Positions 23,268 to 32,056 of a stretch of DNA of 64,000 nucleotides are shown one piece after another. The notes below the pieces were generated by a model. That model was not told the DNA's origin and searched no databases. It saw only the letters and a program-made list of their open reading frames with translations. A program made the position numbers and the translations under genes. The number at the start of each line of letters is the position of its first letter. Position 1 is the first letter of the stretch. Location of the stretch: the NCBI RefSeq assembly GCF_021545785.1, contig NZ_CP079801.1, positions 620,001 through 684,000 of the forward strand, written 5' to 3'. The DNA is from Halopseudomonas maritima (GTDB lineage: Bacteria > Pseudomonadota > Gammaproteobacteria > Pseudomonadales > Pseudomonadaceae).

Positions 23268-24179
23268 ATGGATCTGAAATCCCTACGCCATTTCGTCGCC
23301 CTGGTCGAACACCAGGGCTTTGCCCGCGCTGGCGAGGCCATCGGCCTGAGCCAACCGGCGCTCAGTCGCAGCATTCAGACACTGGAGCAGCGTCTTGGCT
23401 GCGAGCTGATCAACCGGAGTGGCAAGGGAGTCGAGCTGACCCCCCAGGGGCGTCTGGTGCTGGAGCACGCGCAGCGGCTGCTGGCCGGTAGCACCGCCAT
23501 GCGCAATGCGCTGCGACAGTTCAACGATCTGCAAGCCGGCGAGCTGCTGCTGGGCGCTGGCCCCTTTCCGGCAGCCGGCCTGCTGCCCCGCGTGCTGGGC
23601 CAATTCAACCGCCGCCATCCCGGCGTCAGGGTGCATATGGAGGTTCAGCACTGGGTGGCGCTGCGCCAGCAGTTGCTGGCCGAGCAACTGGAGCTGTTCG
23701 TCGCCGACATTCGCGAGCTGGAGCACGATCCGCAGCTGGAGGTCACGCCGTTGCAACAGCAGGCCAGTCAACTTTTCTGCCGCGCAGGGCATCCACTGGC
23801 CGGGCGCACTGACCTGACGCCGGAGCTGCTGGCAGAGTATCCATTGGCGAGCTTTCGCGTGCCCGACAGAATCTTGCAAGACTTGCGCCGCACTCTGCCC
23901 CGGCCGGAGCCCCTGATCAGCCTGGAGTGCGATAACCTGGATGTGCTCAAACGTCTGGTACAACATTGCGATGCACTCAGCATCGGCAGCCTGGATACCC
24001 TGAGCGATGAGCTGGCCGCTGGCAGCCTGGCGCTGCTCGACTGGCCAGCGCTGATGCCTGGCACCAGCTTTGGCCTGGTGACGCGGCGTCAGCGGCCGCT
24101 ATCACCTGCCGCGACCGCGTTTATCGAGATGCTGCGCACCCAGGGCCAGGTGCCGGACCCGACCGTTACAACAGATTGA
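23268..24179 (+). CDS. LysR family transcriptional regulator
   Basis: A 303-residue regulator. The N-terminal winged helix-turn-helix is clear (MDLKSLRHFVALVEHQGFARAGEAIGLSQPALSRSIQTLEQRL), followed by a linker helix and a substrate-binding-type domain (about 90-295). It starts 8 bases after cueR, but its target is unlikely to be the copper operon. No divergent gene reveals the target. Its last 14 bases overlap the convergent end of flgL. Confidence 0.9.
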   Translation: MDLKSLRHFVALVEHQGFARAGEAIGLSQPALSRSIQTLEQRLGCELINRSGKGVELTPQGRLVLEHAQRLLAGSTAMRNALRQFNDLQAGELLLGAGPFPAAGLLPRVLGQFNRRHPGVRVHMEVQHWVALRQQLLAEQLELFVADIRELEHDPQLEVTPLQQQASQLFCRAGHPLAGRTDLTPELLAEYPLASFRVPDRILQDLRRTLPRPEPLISLECDNLDVLKRLVQHCDALSIGSLDTLSDELAAGSLALLDWPALMPGTSFGLVTRRQRPLSPAATAFIEMLRTQGQVPDPTVTTD

Positions 24180-25425
24180 ACAGACTCAGGCCGCTGACTT
24201 TGACAAAGCTCTGTTGCGACGCTTCCAGCACCACACTCTGCAGACTCAGGCGGCTAAGCGCCTCGGCATAGTCCAGATCCTGCAGCTCGGAGGTGACGGC
24301 GGTATTGATCAGCGACACTTCCTCGTTCTCGGTCAGGGTCGACTCGATCACGTTCATACGCGCGCCTATGGTGGTCTGCACGCTCAACACCTGATTCATC
24401 GCGTTGTCGAGATTGTCCAGGGTGATCGCAATCACATCACGGCGCTGCAACTTGTCCTCAGTGCTACTGCCGCCGGTTTCCAGCGTGCTGCGCAGCATCG
24501 AGACGGTCTCCAGAATGCTGCGCGTTTCGCGGTTGGTACTGCCGGGTGTGCTATTTCCGGTACTGATAGAAAAACTGTCGCCGGCGGCCAACTCGCCATC
24601 CAGCGTCACTGCAACGCCGGCATAGCGAATGGTGTAGCCACCGTCGTCGTTCTCTTCCAGCTGGCCGGTCACCGGGGGGGCCATAGGGTTACCCGCACTG
24701 TCGACAACTTCGTAGCTATCGCCAGTGGCGCCAATCACGATGCTGACACTGCCCTGCGGATAGAAGGTGTTGTCGTACGCGTTCTTGTCCTCAACAACAC
24801 CCAGCGAAATGCGCCCGGTACCCGTGTTGGCCGGATCGGCTTCCGTGTTCACCCGATTGACGTTGGCGACACTGACGAACAAGTCCTTGCCGTTGTCATT
24901 GATCGCCACGTACTTGGAGCCGGCAATCTGGATTGAGCGCTGGCCCTCGTCGCCCTGATAGCTGTAGGTGCCATCCGGGTTTTTGACAAAAGGCTGCTGG
25001 CTGCTCTGGTAACCGCCAAACAAATACTCCCCACGGGCGTTCTGGCTGTTGAACAGGTTGTACAGTTCCTCTTCACGCTGCTCCAGTTCGGTCGCCAGCG
25101 CCTGACGGTCAGCGTCGCTCTTGGAGCCGTCACCCGCCTCGATGGCGATTTCGCGAACACGCTGCAAAACGTTGTTGACCGAATTGAGGATGGCCTCCTC
25201 CTGGGTAAGGCTGTTGTTGGCCGCCGTCATATTGGTGCTGTACTGCTCCAGGCGGTTGGCCTCCTGGCTCAGTTGCAGCAGACGCACGGTTGCCACCGGG
25301 TCATCCGCCGGCGTGAGAATGCGTTTACCCGAGCTGATCTGCTCCTGGGTGCGGGTGACATTGCCGTAGTTGTCCTGAATGCCGCGCACACCGCTGTTGA
25401 ACTGCTGGATGGTTGAGATACGCAT
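24166..25425 (-). CDS. flgL: Flagellar hook-filament junction protein FlgL (HAP3)
   Basis: Joins hook to filament. At 419 residues it has the flagellin-like N-terminal helix (MRISTIQQFNSGVRGIQDNYGNVTRTQEQISSGKRI) and the C-terminal helix ending ASQQSFVKVSGLSLFNLL, with a variable middle domain exposed on the surface. Last gene of the flgFGHIJKL group, 13 bases after flgK. The downstream neighbour is a convergent regulator, not flagellin genes, so the cluster ends here. Confidence 0.95.
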   Translation of the reverse strand: MRISTIQQFNSGVRGIQDNYGNVTRTQEQISSGKRILTPADDPVATVRLLQLSQEANRLEQYSTNMTAANNSLTQEEAILNSVNNVLQRVREIAIEAGDGSKSDADRQALATELEQREEELYNLFNSQNARGEYLFGGYQSSQQPFVKNPDGTYSYQGDEGQRSIQIAGSKYVAINDNGKDLFVSVANVNRVNTEADPANTGTGRISLGVVEDKNAYDNTFYPQGSVSIVIGATGDSYEVVDSAGNPMAPPVTGQLEENDDGGYTIRYAGVAVTLDGELAAGDSFSISTGNSTPGSTNRETRSILETVSMLRSTLETGGSSTEDKLQRRDVIAITLDNLDNAMNQVLSVQTTIGARMNVIESTLTENEEVSLINTAVTSELQDLDYAEALSRLSLQSVVLEASQQSFVKVSGLSLFNLL

Positions 25426-25438
25426 GGGACGCTACCCG

Positions 25439-27412
25439 TTATCTGACGCTGTTGATCAGCGTATCAAAAATGGTTCTGGCGACCTGAATCACCTGAGCCG
25501 ACGCATTATAGTACTGCTCAAACTTGATCAGATTCGCGGCCTCTTCATCCAGACTCACCGCAGAGACCGAATCACGATTATTGGTTGCCTGGGTCAGCAC
25601 TGCCGCGCTGGATTCGGAGTTGGTGCGCGCCTGAGCGGTATAAGTCGCCACGCGCTGTACCAAGTCGCCATAGCCATCGACAAAGGAGAAGCCTTCGGCA
25701 CCGTTGGCCTGGCCCAGAACCTTCGCGGTCTGCAGCCCGGACATCACCAGCGCATTGCGGTTATCTGCTACCCCGGCGTTAAAGGCCAGGTTAAAACTGT
25801 CGCCATCCTTCGGCGTCCCCGTCATCGACATGCTGAAGGTATACCCGCCCACAGTCACTTCAACGCTGTTGGTCTGGCCCGGAGTGATGACCAGCGGTGA
25901 CGGGTTGAGTGTGGCGGTGCCGCCTGTCACCTGCAGCTCGCCACTGGCCTCGTCATAGCTCAATTCGACAGGCAACAGCCCCTGCAGCGCGGCCGAGTCG
26001 ATGGGCGATGGCCCGGCGGTCAGGCTCGGTTGACTCAGACTGCCGGTACCGCGGTTATCCAGGCTGGCCTCAACCGAGCCGGGCGCGGCAAACGCCAGTT
26101 CCTGTGGCTGCTGCATCACCACCGTCATCTCGGCGGCGGCATGACGGGTGGGCGTCAGCAGGAAGCGGTCACCGGCAGCGATACCGCCACCGCCCAACTC
26201 GATAGTAAAGCCGTCAAGCTCCGGTGGCGGCACACTGTTCAGGTCATAGGGGCCGCTGACGCTGTCATCGGAGGTGCGCCGCACCGTGAACTCGGTGGCA
26301 CTGGTAAACACCACTTCGTAGTCCGAGGTGCTCAGCTGTGAGGTGTCGCTGATCAGCACATCGAGCTTGGCGTTGGGGTCACTATTGGTGGCGCGCGCAA
26401 GGCTACGGCCGTCCACCAGCTCAGCACTGTTGATGTCGTTGAACAGCGAGGCGCCCGCGTTGCCATTGAGGTCCAGCCCCTGGCCTTGCTGCTCGTTGAA
26501 CTCACTGGCAATCGACAGTGCCAGGCGGCCAATAGCGTTAAGCGCTGGATCCAGCACATCATTACGGTACTTGATCAAACCGCCCAGCTCGCCACCACTG
26601 ATCAGCCCGGTGACATCCTGCACCGCATTGCCCGCCTTGAGCACCACATCCACCCGCGACGGATCGCCAGCACCCGGCTGCACGGCCAGTGTCGATGCCT
26701 GGTTACCCACTACCAATGGCTGACCGGAGCCGATAAAGATGTTCAGCATGTTGTCGTCCTGCTGTACTACGGTCACGCCGATCAATTCACTCAGTTCGCG
26801 GACCGCCTCATCACGGGCGTCGAGCAGGTCATTGGGTTGCGCGCCATTGGCGGCAGCCACCGCGATGCTGTCGTTGTAGCTGGCGATCGAGCTGGCCAGA
26901 CGACTGGCCTGATCGGCCAGCGTGCCCATCTGCTGGCCGATAAACTGATTCTGACTGCTCAGGCTGGTCTGCACCGTGTTGAAGCGTGCCGCCAGGCCCT
27001 CGGCCTCGGACAAAAAGAGCTGGCGTGCCGGCAGGTTGGCCGGGTCTTCAATTGCCGTCTGCAGGGCATCAAAATAGCTTTGCAGGCCAGGCGTGATACC
27101 GGTAGCGCTGCTGGACACCAAGGTGTTGAGCTGCTCCAGTTGAGACTTAAAGGCCTGCACCTCGGCGTTGGTGGAGGTCGCGGTACGCACCTGGTTGGTC
27201 AGAAACTGGTTATAAATGCGGTCTACATCCACCACCTTGGTGCCGTTACCCATATAACCAGCCCCAGTGAAACTGGGTACCTGCGCGGTCTGCACCGCCG
27301 TCTGCCGGGTGTAACCTGGGGTGTTGACGTTGGTGATGTTCTGGCCCGTGACCGACAGCTGGGTCTGGGCCGACTTCAGGCCGCTAAGGCCGATACCGAA
27401 TAAATTTGCCAT
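25439..27412 (-). CDS. flgK: Flagellar hook-associated protein FlgK (HAP1)
   Basis: First hook-filament junction protein, 657 residues. It begins MANLFGIGLSGLKSAQTQLSVTGQNITNVNTPGYTRQ, the conserved rod/hook N-terminal motif. It ends with VSLDEEAANLIKFEQYYNASAQVI, the C-terminal partner helix. The long variable centre includes serine- and glycine-rich stretches. A TTG two codons upstream (27418) is less likely than the ATG at 27412. It lies 2 bases from the flgJ stop. Confidence 0.96.
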   Translation of the reverse strand: MANLFGIGLSGLKSAQTQLSVTGQNITNVNTPGYTRQTAVQTAQVPSFTGAGYMGNGTKVVDVDRIYNQFLTNQVRTATSTNAEVQAFKSQLEQLNTLVSSSATGITPGLQSYFDALQTAIEDPANLPARQLFLSEAEGLAARFNTVQTSLSSQNQFIGQQMGTLADQASRLASSIASYNDSIAVAAANGAQPNDLLDARDEAVRELSELIGVTVVQQDDNMLNIFIGSGQPLVVGNQASTLAVQPGAGDPSRVDVVLKAGNAVQDVTGLISGGELGGLIKYRNDVLDPALNAIGRLALSIASEFNEQQGQGLDLNGNAGASLFNDINSAELVDGRSLARATNSDPNAKLDVLISDTSQLSTSDYEVVFTSATEFTVRRTSDDSVSGPYDLNSVPPPELDGFTIELGGGGIAAGDRFLLTPTRHAAAEMTVVMQQPQELAFAAPGSVEASLDNRGTGSLSQPSLTAGPSPIDSAALQGLLPVELSYDEASGELQVTGGTATLNPSPLVITPGQTNSVEVTVGGYTFSMSMTGTPKDGDSFNLAFNAGVADNRNALVMSGLQTAKVLGQANGAEGFSFVDGYGDLVQRVATYTAQARTNSESSAAVLTQATNNRDSVSAVSLDEEAANLIKFEQYYNASAQVIQVARTIFDTLINSVR

Positions 27413-27414
27413 AC

Positions 27415-28479
27415 TCAAGCCCTGCCGGCGTTGTCAGTAGAGGTGTCGGCGCTGGCTACCCGGCTGTCGCTGCTGCCGATCAGCTGGCGCGCAATCTGCG
27501 ACACCTTGCGCGCATACTGCGGGTCGGTGGCGTAGCCGGCACGCTGCAACTCGCGGAAGAAGGTATCCGGGTTTTCGGTGCTGCTCAGCGCCTTGCTGTA
27601 GCGACCGTTGGTTTCCAGAAAGCTCACGTAATCTTCAAAACTCTGCTCCCAGGAGGCGTAACTGCGAAAGTCCGCTCGCTCGCGGGTGCTCACACCATTG
27701 CGGTACTCGGTGGTGGCCACGTTGGCGCTTTCGCCCTGCCAGCCACCATGGGCCTTGATACCGAACAAGTTGTAGCTGGAGCTACCATCAGACTGACGAA
27801 TGACCGACTTGCCCCAGCCCGTTTCCAATGCCGCCTGAGCAACCAGGTAGTGCGGATCTACACCCAGGCGTGCGGCGGCTTTCTCAGCCATCGGCAGCAT
27901 GGTTTCGACAAACTCCTCACTGCTGGCAAAGCGCGTACGCCCGGCCGCCTCACCGCTCAGTGCAGCAACACTGGCGCCAGCGCGGCGCATGGCCTCGATG
28001 CCGCGCAGCGGCTGCCACTCACTGCTGGCGCTGCTGGCGACGCTGTTATCAGCCCGCTCCAACCGCTCGGCCCAGGCGCTGTAATCCGAGGCAATCTGCA
28101 ACCGACGCCGCGCCAGCAGCGCCGACTGATCCACCGCCGGCGTGGCGGCATTATCAGCACTGGCGCCGCTTTCTGCCTTCGGCGACAGCTGGCGCATCAA
28201 GGCATCACTCAAGCCCAGGCCGCGGCCTTCGGACAGGTGTACAGCCATCTGGCTGTCGTACATCTCCTGATAAAACTTGGTCTGCGGCGTGTTCAGCGGG
28301 TTGCCTTCAGCAAAGGCGGCATTGGCCTCACGCATGCTCTTGATCATCATATTGACGAACAGCGATTCGAACTGCTGTGCGACCTTGCGCACGTTCTCCG
28401 GGCTGTTGGCATCGCTGCCGACCTTGAGCTGGCTGACGCTGTTGATGTCGGTGTAGCTGACGCTGTTGCTGGTGTTCAT
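27415..28479 (-). CDS. flgJ: Peptidoglycan hydrolase / rod-capping protein FlgJ
   Basis: Opens the murein layer for rod assembly. The 354-residue protein is the dual-domain type of beta- and gammaproteobacteria. The N-terminal rod-cap domain (about 30-130) holds VAQQFESLFVNMMIKSMREAN. The C-terminal glucosaminidase-like domain (about 200-335) holds LVAQAALETGWGKS with the catalytic glutamate. The start at 28479 is 14 bases inside flgI, a coupling arrangement; the longer frame to 28515 would overlap flgI further. Confidence 0.95.
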   Translation of the reverse strand: MNTSNSVSYTDINSVSQLKVGSDANSPENVRKVAQQFESLFVNMMIKSMREANAAFAEGNPLNTPQTKFYQEMYDSQMAVHLSEGRGLGLSDALMRQLSPKAESGASADNAATPAVDQSALLARRRLQIASDYSAWAERLERADNSVASSASSEWQPLRGIEAMRRAGASVAALSGEAAGRTRFASSEEFVETMLPMAEKAAARLGVDPHYLVAQAALETGWGKSVIRQSDGSSSYNLFGIKAHGGWQGESANVATTEYRNGVSTRERADFRSYASWEQSFEDYVSFLETNGRYSKALSSTENPDTFFRELQRAGYATDPQYARKVSQIARQLIGSSDSRVASADTSTDNAGRA

Positions 28480-28492
28480 GCTGGGCTCCCGG

Positions 28493-29593
28493 TCAGATAA
28501 TGACCAGATCGGCATTCAAGGCGCCGGCCTGCTTGAGCGCTTCAAGAATGGCCATCAGGTCGCCCGGCGCGGCGCCAACCTGATTGACGGCGCGCACGAT
28601 CTCATCGAGCGAAACGCCCGGATTGAACACGAACATGCGGCTATCGCCTTCCTCGATATTGATCTGCGAACTCGGTGAAATCACGGTCTGGCCACCGGAC
28701 AGCACACCACCGGGCTGACTGACCTGCGGGTTCTCGCTGATAGTCACCGTCAGACCGCCGTGGGTCACGGCAGCCGGCTGCACGCGCACGTCCTGACCGA
28801 TCACGATGGTGCCGGTGCGCGAATTGATGATGACCTTGGCCGCGGCACTGCCCTGCTCGACCGTCAGGTTTTCGACCATAGCCAGGTAGTCAACCCGCTG
28901 GTTGGGGTCGATCGGCGCACGTACGCGCACCGAGCCGCCGTCCAGCGCCTGGGCGACGCCTGGGCCAAAAGTCTCGTTGATGCGATCGACAATACGCTTG
29001 GCAGTGGTGAAGTCCGGACGATTGAGATTGAAGACCAGATGGTCCCCGGACGTGAAGGGACTGGATACCGCGCGCTCGACGGTAGCACCGTTGGGGATGC
29101 GCCCGGCGCTGGGAATATTGACCGTGATGCGCGAGCCATCGGCGCCCTCGGCACCAAAGCCGCCGACCACCAGGTTGCCCTGGGCAATGGCGTACACCTG
29201 GCCGTCGATCCCCTTGAGGGGGGTCATCAGCAGAGAGCCGCCACGCAGGCTCTTGGAGTTACCAATGGACGACACCGTGACGTCGATGGTCTGGCCAGGG
29301 CGCGAGAACGGCGGCAGGTCAGCGTGAATCGCCACGGCAGCCACGTTCTTCATCTGAATGCGCGTACCTTCCGGCACAGTAATCCCAAACTGGGTCAGCA
29401 TGTTCTGGAAGGTCTGCACGGTGAACGGAGTTTGGCTGGTCTGGTCGCCAGAGCCATCCAGACCGACCACCAGGCCGTAACCGATCAACTGGTTGCTGCG
29501 CACCCCGGCGATGCTGGCGATGTCCTTGAGACGATCGGCCAGCGCCAGCGGACTGGCGAGCAGCAGACATAAGCAGATAATCAGGCTGCGCAT
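28493..29593 (-). CDS. flgI: Flagellar P-ring protein FlgI
   Basis: Forms the periplasmic ring around the rod. The 366-residue precursor has a Sec signal peptide (MRSLIICLCLLLASPLALA) and the family core DRLKDIASIAGVRSNQLIGYGLVVGLDGSGD. It ends with the characteristic PGVSLDEIVRAVNQVGAAPGD and EALKQAGAL. It lies between flgH and flgJ. Confidence 0.97.
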   Translation of the reverse strand: MRSLIICLCLLLASPLALADRLKDIASIAGVRSNQLIGYGLVVGLDGSGDQTSQTPFTVQTFQNMLTQFGITVPEGTRIQMKNVAAVAIHADLPPFSRPGQTIDVTVSSIGNSKSLRGGSLLMTPLKGIDGQVYAIAQGNLVVGGFGAEGADGSRITVNIPSAGRIPNGATVERAVSSPFTSGDHLVFNLNRPDFTTAKRIVDRINETFGPGVAQALDGGSVRVRAPIDPNQRVDYLAMVENLTVEQGSAAAKVIINSRTGTIVIGQDVRVQPAAVTHGGLTVTISENPQVSQPGGVLSGGQTVISPSSQINIEEGDSRMFVFNPGVSLDEIVRAVNQVGAAPGDLMAILEALKQAGALNADLVII

Positions 29594-29606
29594 GGCAATA
29601 CTCCTG

Positions 29607-30284
29607 TCAGAACGGCCACATGGGGCTGAGGAAGAACTGACTCAGCCAGCCGGGCTGGTTGGCATCGGCAAAGGCACCCTTGCCGGAATAGGTGATACGC
29701 GCATCGGCCACACGGGTCGACAGCACGGTGTTGTCCGGGCCAATGTCCTCGGCGCGCACCAGACCGCTGATACGGATCAACTCGTCACCCTGATTAAGGG
29801 TGATCCACTTCTCGCCGCGAATCGCCAGAATGCCGTTGGGCAGCACCTCGGCGACGGTCACCGTGATAGAGCCCGACAGGCTGTTGCTCTGATTGGCGTC
29901 GGAGCTGCCTTCAAAGGCCCGCTGCCCCGACATGCTGACGCCCAGGTCCAGCCCCTTGAAACCCACGGCATTGCCGAGAATGGTGGGGTTGGCGATGGTG
30001 GTCGAACTGTCCTTGTCGATTTCGTTCTCGGCCTTCTTCTGCGCCGCTGTGCGCTCGGTCAGGGTGATGGTAATGATGTCACCGACCCGGTGTGCCTTGC
30101 GGTCGTTGTAGAGGCTCATCTCGAAGCCGGGCTGATAGATCGCGCCGTTGTTCAGCTCCTGCGGCAGCGGCGTGCGCGGCAACACCGGCGCGTAGGCCGG
30201 GTCATCGCGCATGGGCGGCGCCTGCATGCAGCCGATCAGGCTGACCGGCACCAGCAGCATCAATACCTTAGCCAAACGGATCAT
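29607..30284 (-). CDS. flgH: Flagellar L-ring lipoprotein FlgH
   Basis: Outer-membrane ring of the basal body. The 225-residue precursor carries a lipoprotein signal with lipobox LIGC (Cys19), then the family motifs RAHRVGDIITITLTERT and GTQ-like sheet segments ending SQFFLSPMWPF. It starts 12 bases after flgG stops and is followed by flgI. Confidence 0.96.
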   Translation of the reverse strand: MIRLAKVLMLLVPVSLIGCMQAPPMRDDPAYAPVLPRTPLPQELNNGAIYQPGFEMSLYNDRKAHRVGDIITITLTERTAAQKKAENEIDKDSSTTIANPTILGNAVGFKGLDLGVSMSGQRAFEGSSDANQSNSLSGSITVTVAEVLPNGILAIRGEKWITLNQGDELIRISGLVRAEDIGPDNTVLSTRVADARITYSGKGAFADANQPGWLSQFFLSPMWPF

Positions 30285-30296
30285 GATCAGCTCCCG

Positions 30297-31082
30297 TCAG
30301 AGATTCTGACTGATGTACTGCAGCATCTGATCTGCGGTGGAAATGACCTTGGAGTTCATCTCGTAGGCGCGCTGGGTAGTGATCATGTTGACCAGCTCCT
30401 CTACTACGTTGACGTTGGAATTCTCCAGGGTGTTCTGCAACACAGTGCCCAACCCGTTCTGACCAGGGTTACCGGTCTGCGGTGCGCCGCTGGACGCGGT
30501 CTCCAGGAACAGGTTGTTGCCAATGGCCTGCAGGCCAGCCGGATTAATGAAATCAGCGGTCTGAATGTTGCCAATCTGCTGCGCGGCCGGGTTGCCAAAG
30601 GTGGTGATGCTGACCGTGCCGTCCTCACCTACGGTGAAGGTCTGCACGTCATCCGGCAGCACGATACCCGGTTCCAGCGGAAAGCCGTTGGAGGTCACCA
30701 CCTGTCCATCAGCATCCAGATGGAAGCTGCCATCACGGGTATAACCAATGCTGCCGTCGGGCATCAGAATTTGAAAGAAGCCACGCCCATTGACCGCCAT
30801 ATCGAGCGGTTGCTCGGTGGTCTGCAGCGTGCCCTCGGTAAAGATTTTCTGGGTGCCAACCACGCGCACACCGGTACCCAGCTGCAAACCGGAGGGCAAC
30901 TGAGTGTCCTGAGTGCTTTGGCCACCGGGCTGGCGCTTGATCTGATAGAGCAGATCTTCAAACTCGGCGCGGTCGCGCTTGAAGCCAGTGGTCGAGACGT
31001 TGGCCAGGTTGTTGGAAATGGTCGACAACATGGTGTCCTGGGCGGACAGGCCGGTCTTGCTGACCCAAAGAGCTGAAAGCAT
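30297..31082 (-). CDS. flgG: Flagellar distal rod protein FlgG
   Basis: Forms the distal rod. At 261 residues it has the N-terminal rod motif LWVSKTGLSAQDTMLSTISNNLANVSTTGFKR. It also has the C-terminal motif VEELVNMITTQRAYEMNSKVISTADQML, as expected of the FlgF/FlgG family. I start at 31082 (MLSALW) because GGAGAAAGG precedes it. It lies 42 bases after flgF. Confidence 0.96.
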   Translation of the reverse strand: MLSALWVSKTGLSAQDTMLSTISNNLANVSTTGFKRDRAEFEDLLYQIKRQPGGQSTQDTQLPSGLQLGTGVRVVGTQKIFTEGTLQTTEQPLDMAVNGRGFFQILMPDGSIGYTRDGSFHLDADGQVVTSNGFPLEPGIVLPDDVQTFTVGEDGTVSITTFGNPAAQQIGNIQTADFINPAGLQAIGNNLFLETASSGAPQTGNPGQNGLGTVLQNTLENSNVNVVEELVNMITTQRAYEMNSKVISTADQMLQYISQNL

Positions 31083-31124
31083 CACCTTTCTCCTCGCGCG
31101 CCGACTAATTGACGCGCCGTAGCA

Positions 31125-31862
31125 TTAACTCATCTGCAGAATGCGATCGGTTACCTGCGCATTCTCGTCGGCGGTACGCATCATCTTGATATGCAGTTCA
31201 AACTGGCGGGCCAGCGACAACATGGCGGTCATTTCTTCCACCGCATTGACGTTGCTGCCTTCCAGAAAACCGGTTGCTACTTGCACCGCACCGTCGGCCA
31301 GCTCTTCCCCGCCCTGGGTATGCATCAGGCCATCCTCGCCCTTTTCCAGCGCGGACTGCGGCGGATTGACCAGCTTGATGCGGTCCACCTCAGCCATCAC
31401 CGCCGGGCCCTCGCCCAGCGCACGGATACTGATGGTGCCGTCGGAGCCGATCTCGATCTTCTCCGCTGGCGGAATAGCAATCGGCCCGCCGTTGCCCAGC
31501 ACCGGCAAGCCGCCGCTGGTACGCAAGATGCCAAAGGCGTCAATATTCAGACTGCCAGCCCGGGTGTAGGCCTCGGTGCCGTCCGGTGCCTGCACCGCGA
31601 TCCAGCCTTCACCCTGTACGGCCACGTCGAGCTCCCGACCGGTCTCGATCATGGTGCCAGCCGACAAATCAGTGCCTGGGCGCTCAGTCATGGCGTAGGC
31701 GCGGGTGGCGTAACCGTCACCGAACACCGGCATGGAACGCGCCTGTTCGAAATCACGACGAAAGCCAGTGGTGGTCAGGTTGGCCAGGTTGTTGGCGTGC
31801 GCGCGTTGCGCCATCGCGTTTTGACTGGCCCCCGTCATGGAAATGTACAAGGATTTGTCCAT
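31125..31862 (-). CDS. flgF: Flagellar proximal rod protein FlgF
   Basis: A 245-residue rod protein. It begins MDKSLYISMTGASQNAMAQRAHANNLANLTTTGFRRD and ends with VEEMTAMLSLARQFELHIKMMRTADENAQ. It is the first gene of the flgFGHIJKL transcript, with an RpoN-type promoter about 65 bases upstream and the flgE terminator just beyond that. Confidence 0.95.
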   Translation of the reverse strand: MDKSLYISMTGASQNAMAQRAHANNLANLTTTGFRRDFEQARSMPVFGDGYATRAYAMTERPGTDLSAGTMIETGRELDVAVQGEGWIAVQAPDGTEAYTRAGSLNIDAFGILRTSGGLPVLGNGGPIAIPPAEKIEIGSDGTISIRALGEGPAVMAEVDRIKLVNPPQSALEKGEDGLMHTQGGEELADGAVQVATGFLEGSNVNAVEEMTAMLSLARQFELHIKMMRTADENAQVTDRILQMS

Positions 31863-31924
31863 GCCCTGCTCCGCTTCGTTTGCGCGACAAGGATTTGCCG
31901 CTTTTGCTTACTCAGGGAGTATCA

Positions 31925-31941
31925 AGCAGAGATCATGCCAA
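31925..31941 (-). promoter_or_regulatory. RpoN (sigma-54) promoter upstream of flgF
   Basis: The minus strand reads TTGGCATGATCTCTGCT, with GG and GC exactly ten bases apart as required at -24/-12. Compared with TTGGCACG-N4-TTGCT there are two changes. It lies about 63 bases before the flgF start, after the terminator of flgE. Confidence 0.8.
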
Positions 31942-31979
31942 CCCTTAAAGATAAGATTTACCCCTTTAAATTCAATAGC

Positions 31980-32031
31980 TTAAAAAAACAAAAGCGGCAA
32001 TACCGGCAAACGCCTTTGCCGGTATTGCCGC
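31980..32031 (-). terminator. Strong intrinsic terminator after flgE
   Basis: A perfect 17-bp stem: arms GCGGCAATACCGGCAAA (31994-32010) and its complement (32015-32031) around a 4-base loop, followed on the minus strand by TTTTGTTTTTTTA. It separates the flgBCDE and flgFGHIJKL transcription units. Confidence 0.92.
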
Positions 32032-32056
32032 CTTGCTGGCGTTACCACCCAAGCGC

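Noticed and set aside
29493..31076. A 527-codon open frame opposite flgI, flgH and flgG
   Set aside because: It spans three well-recognised genes on the other strand and has no features of its own.
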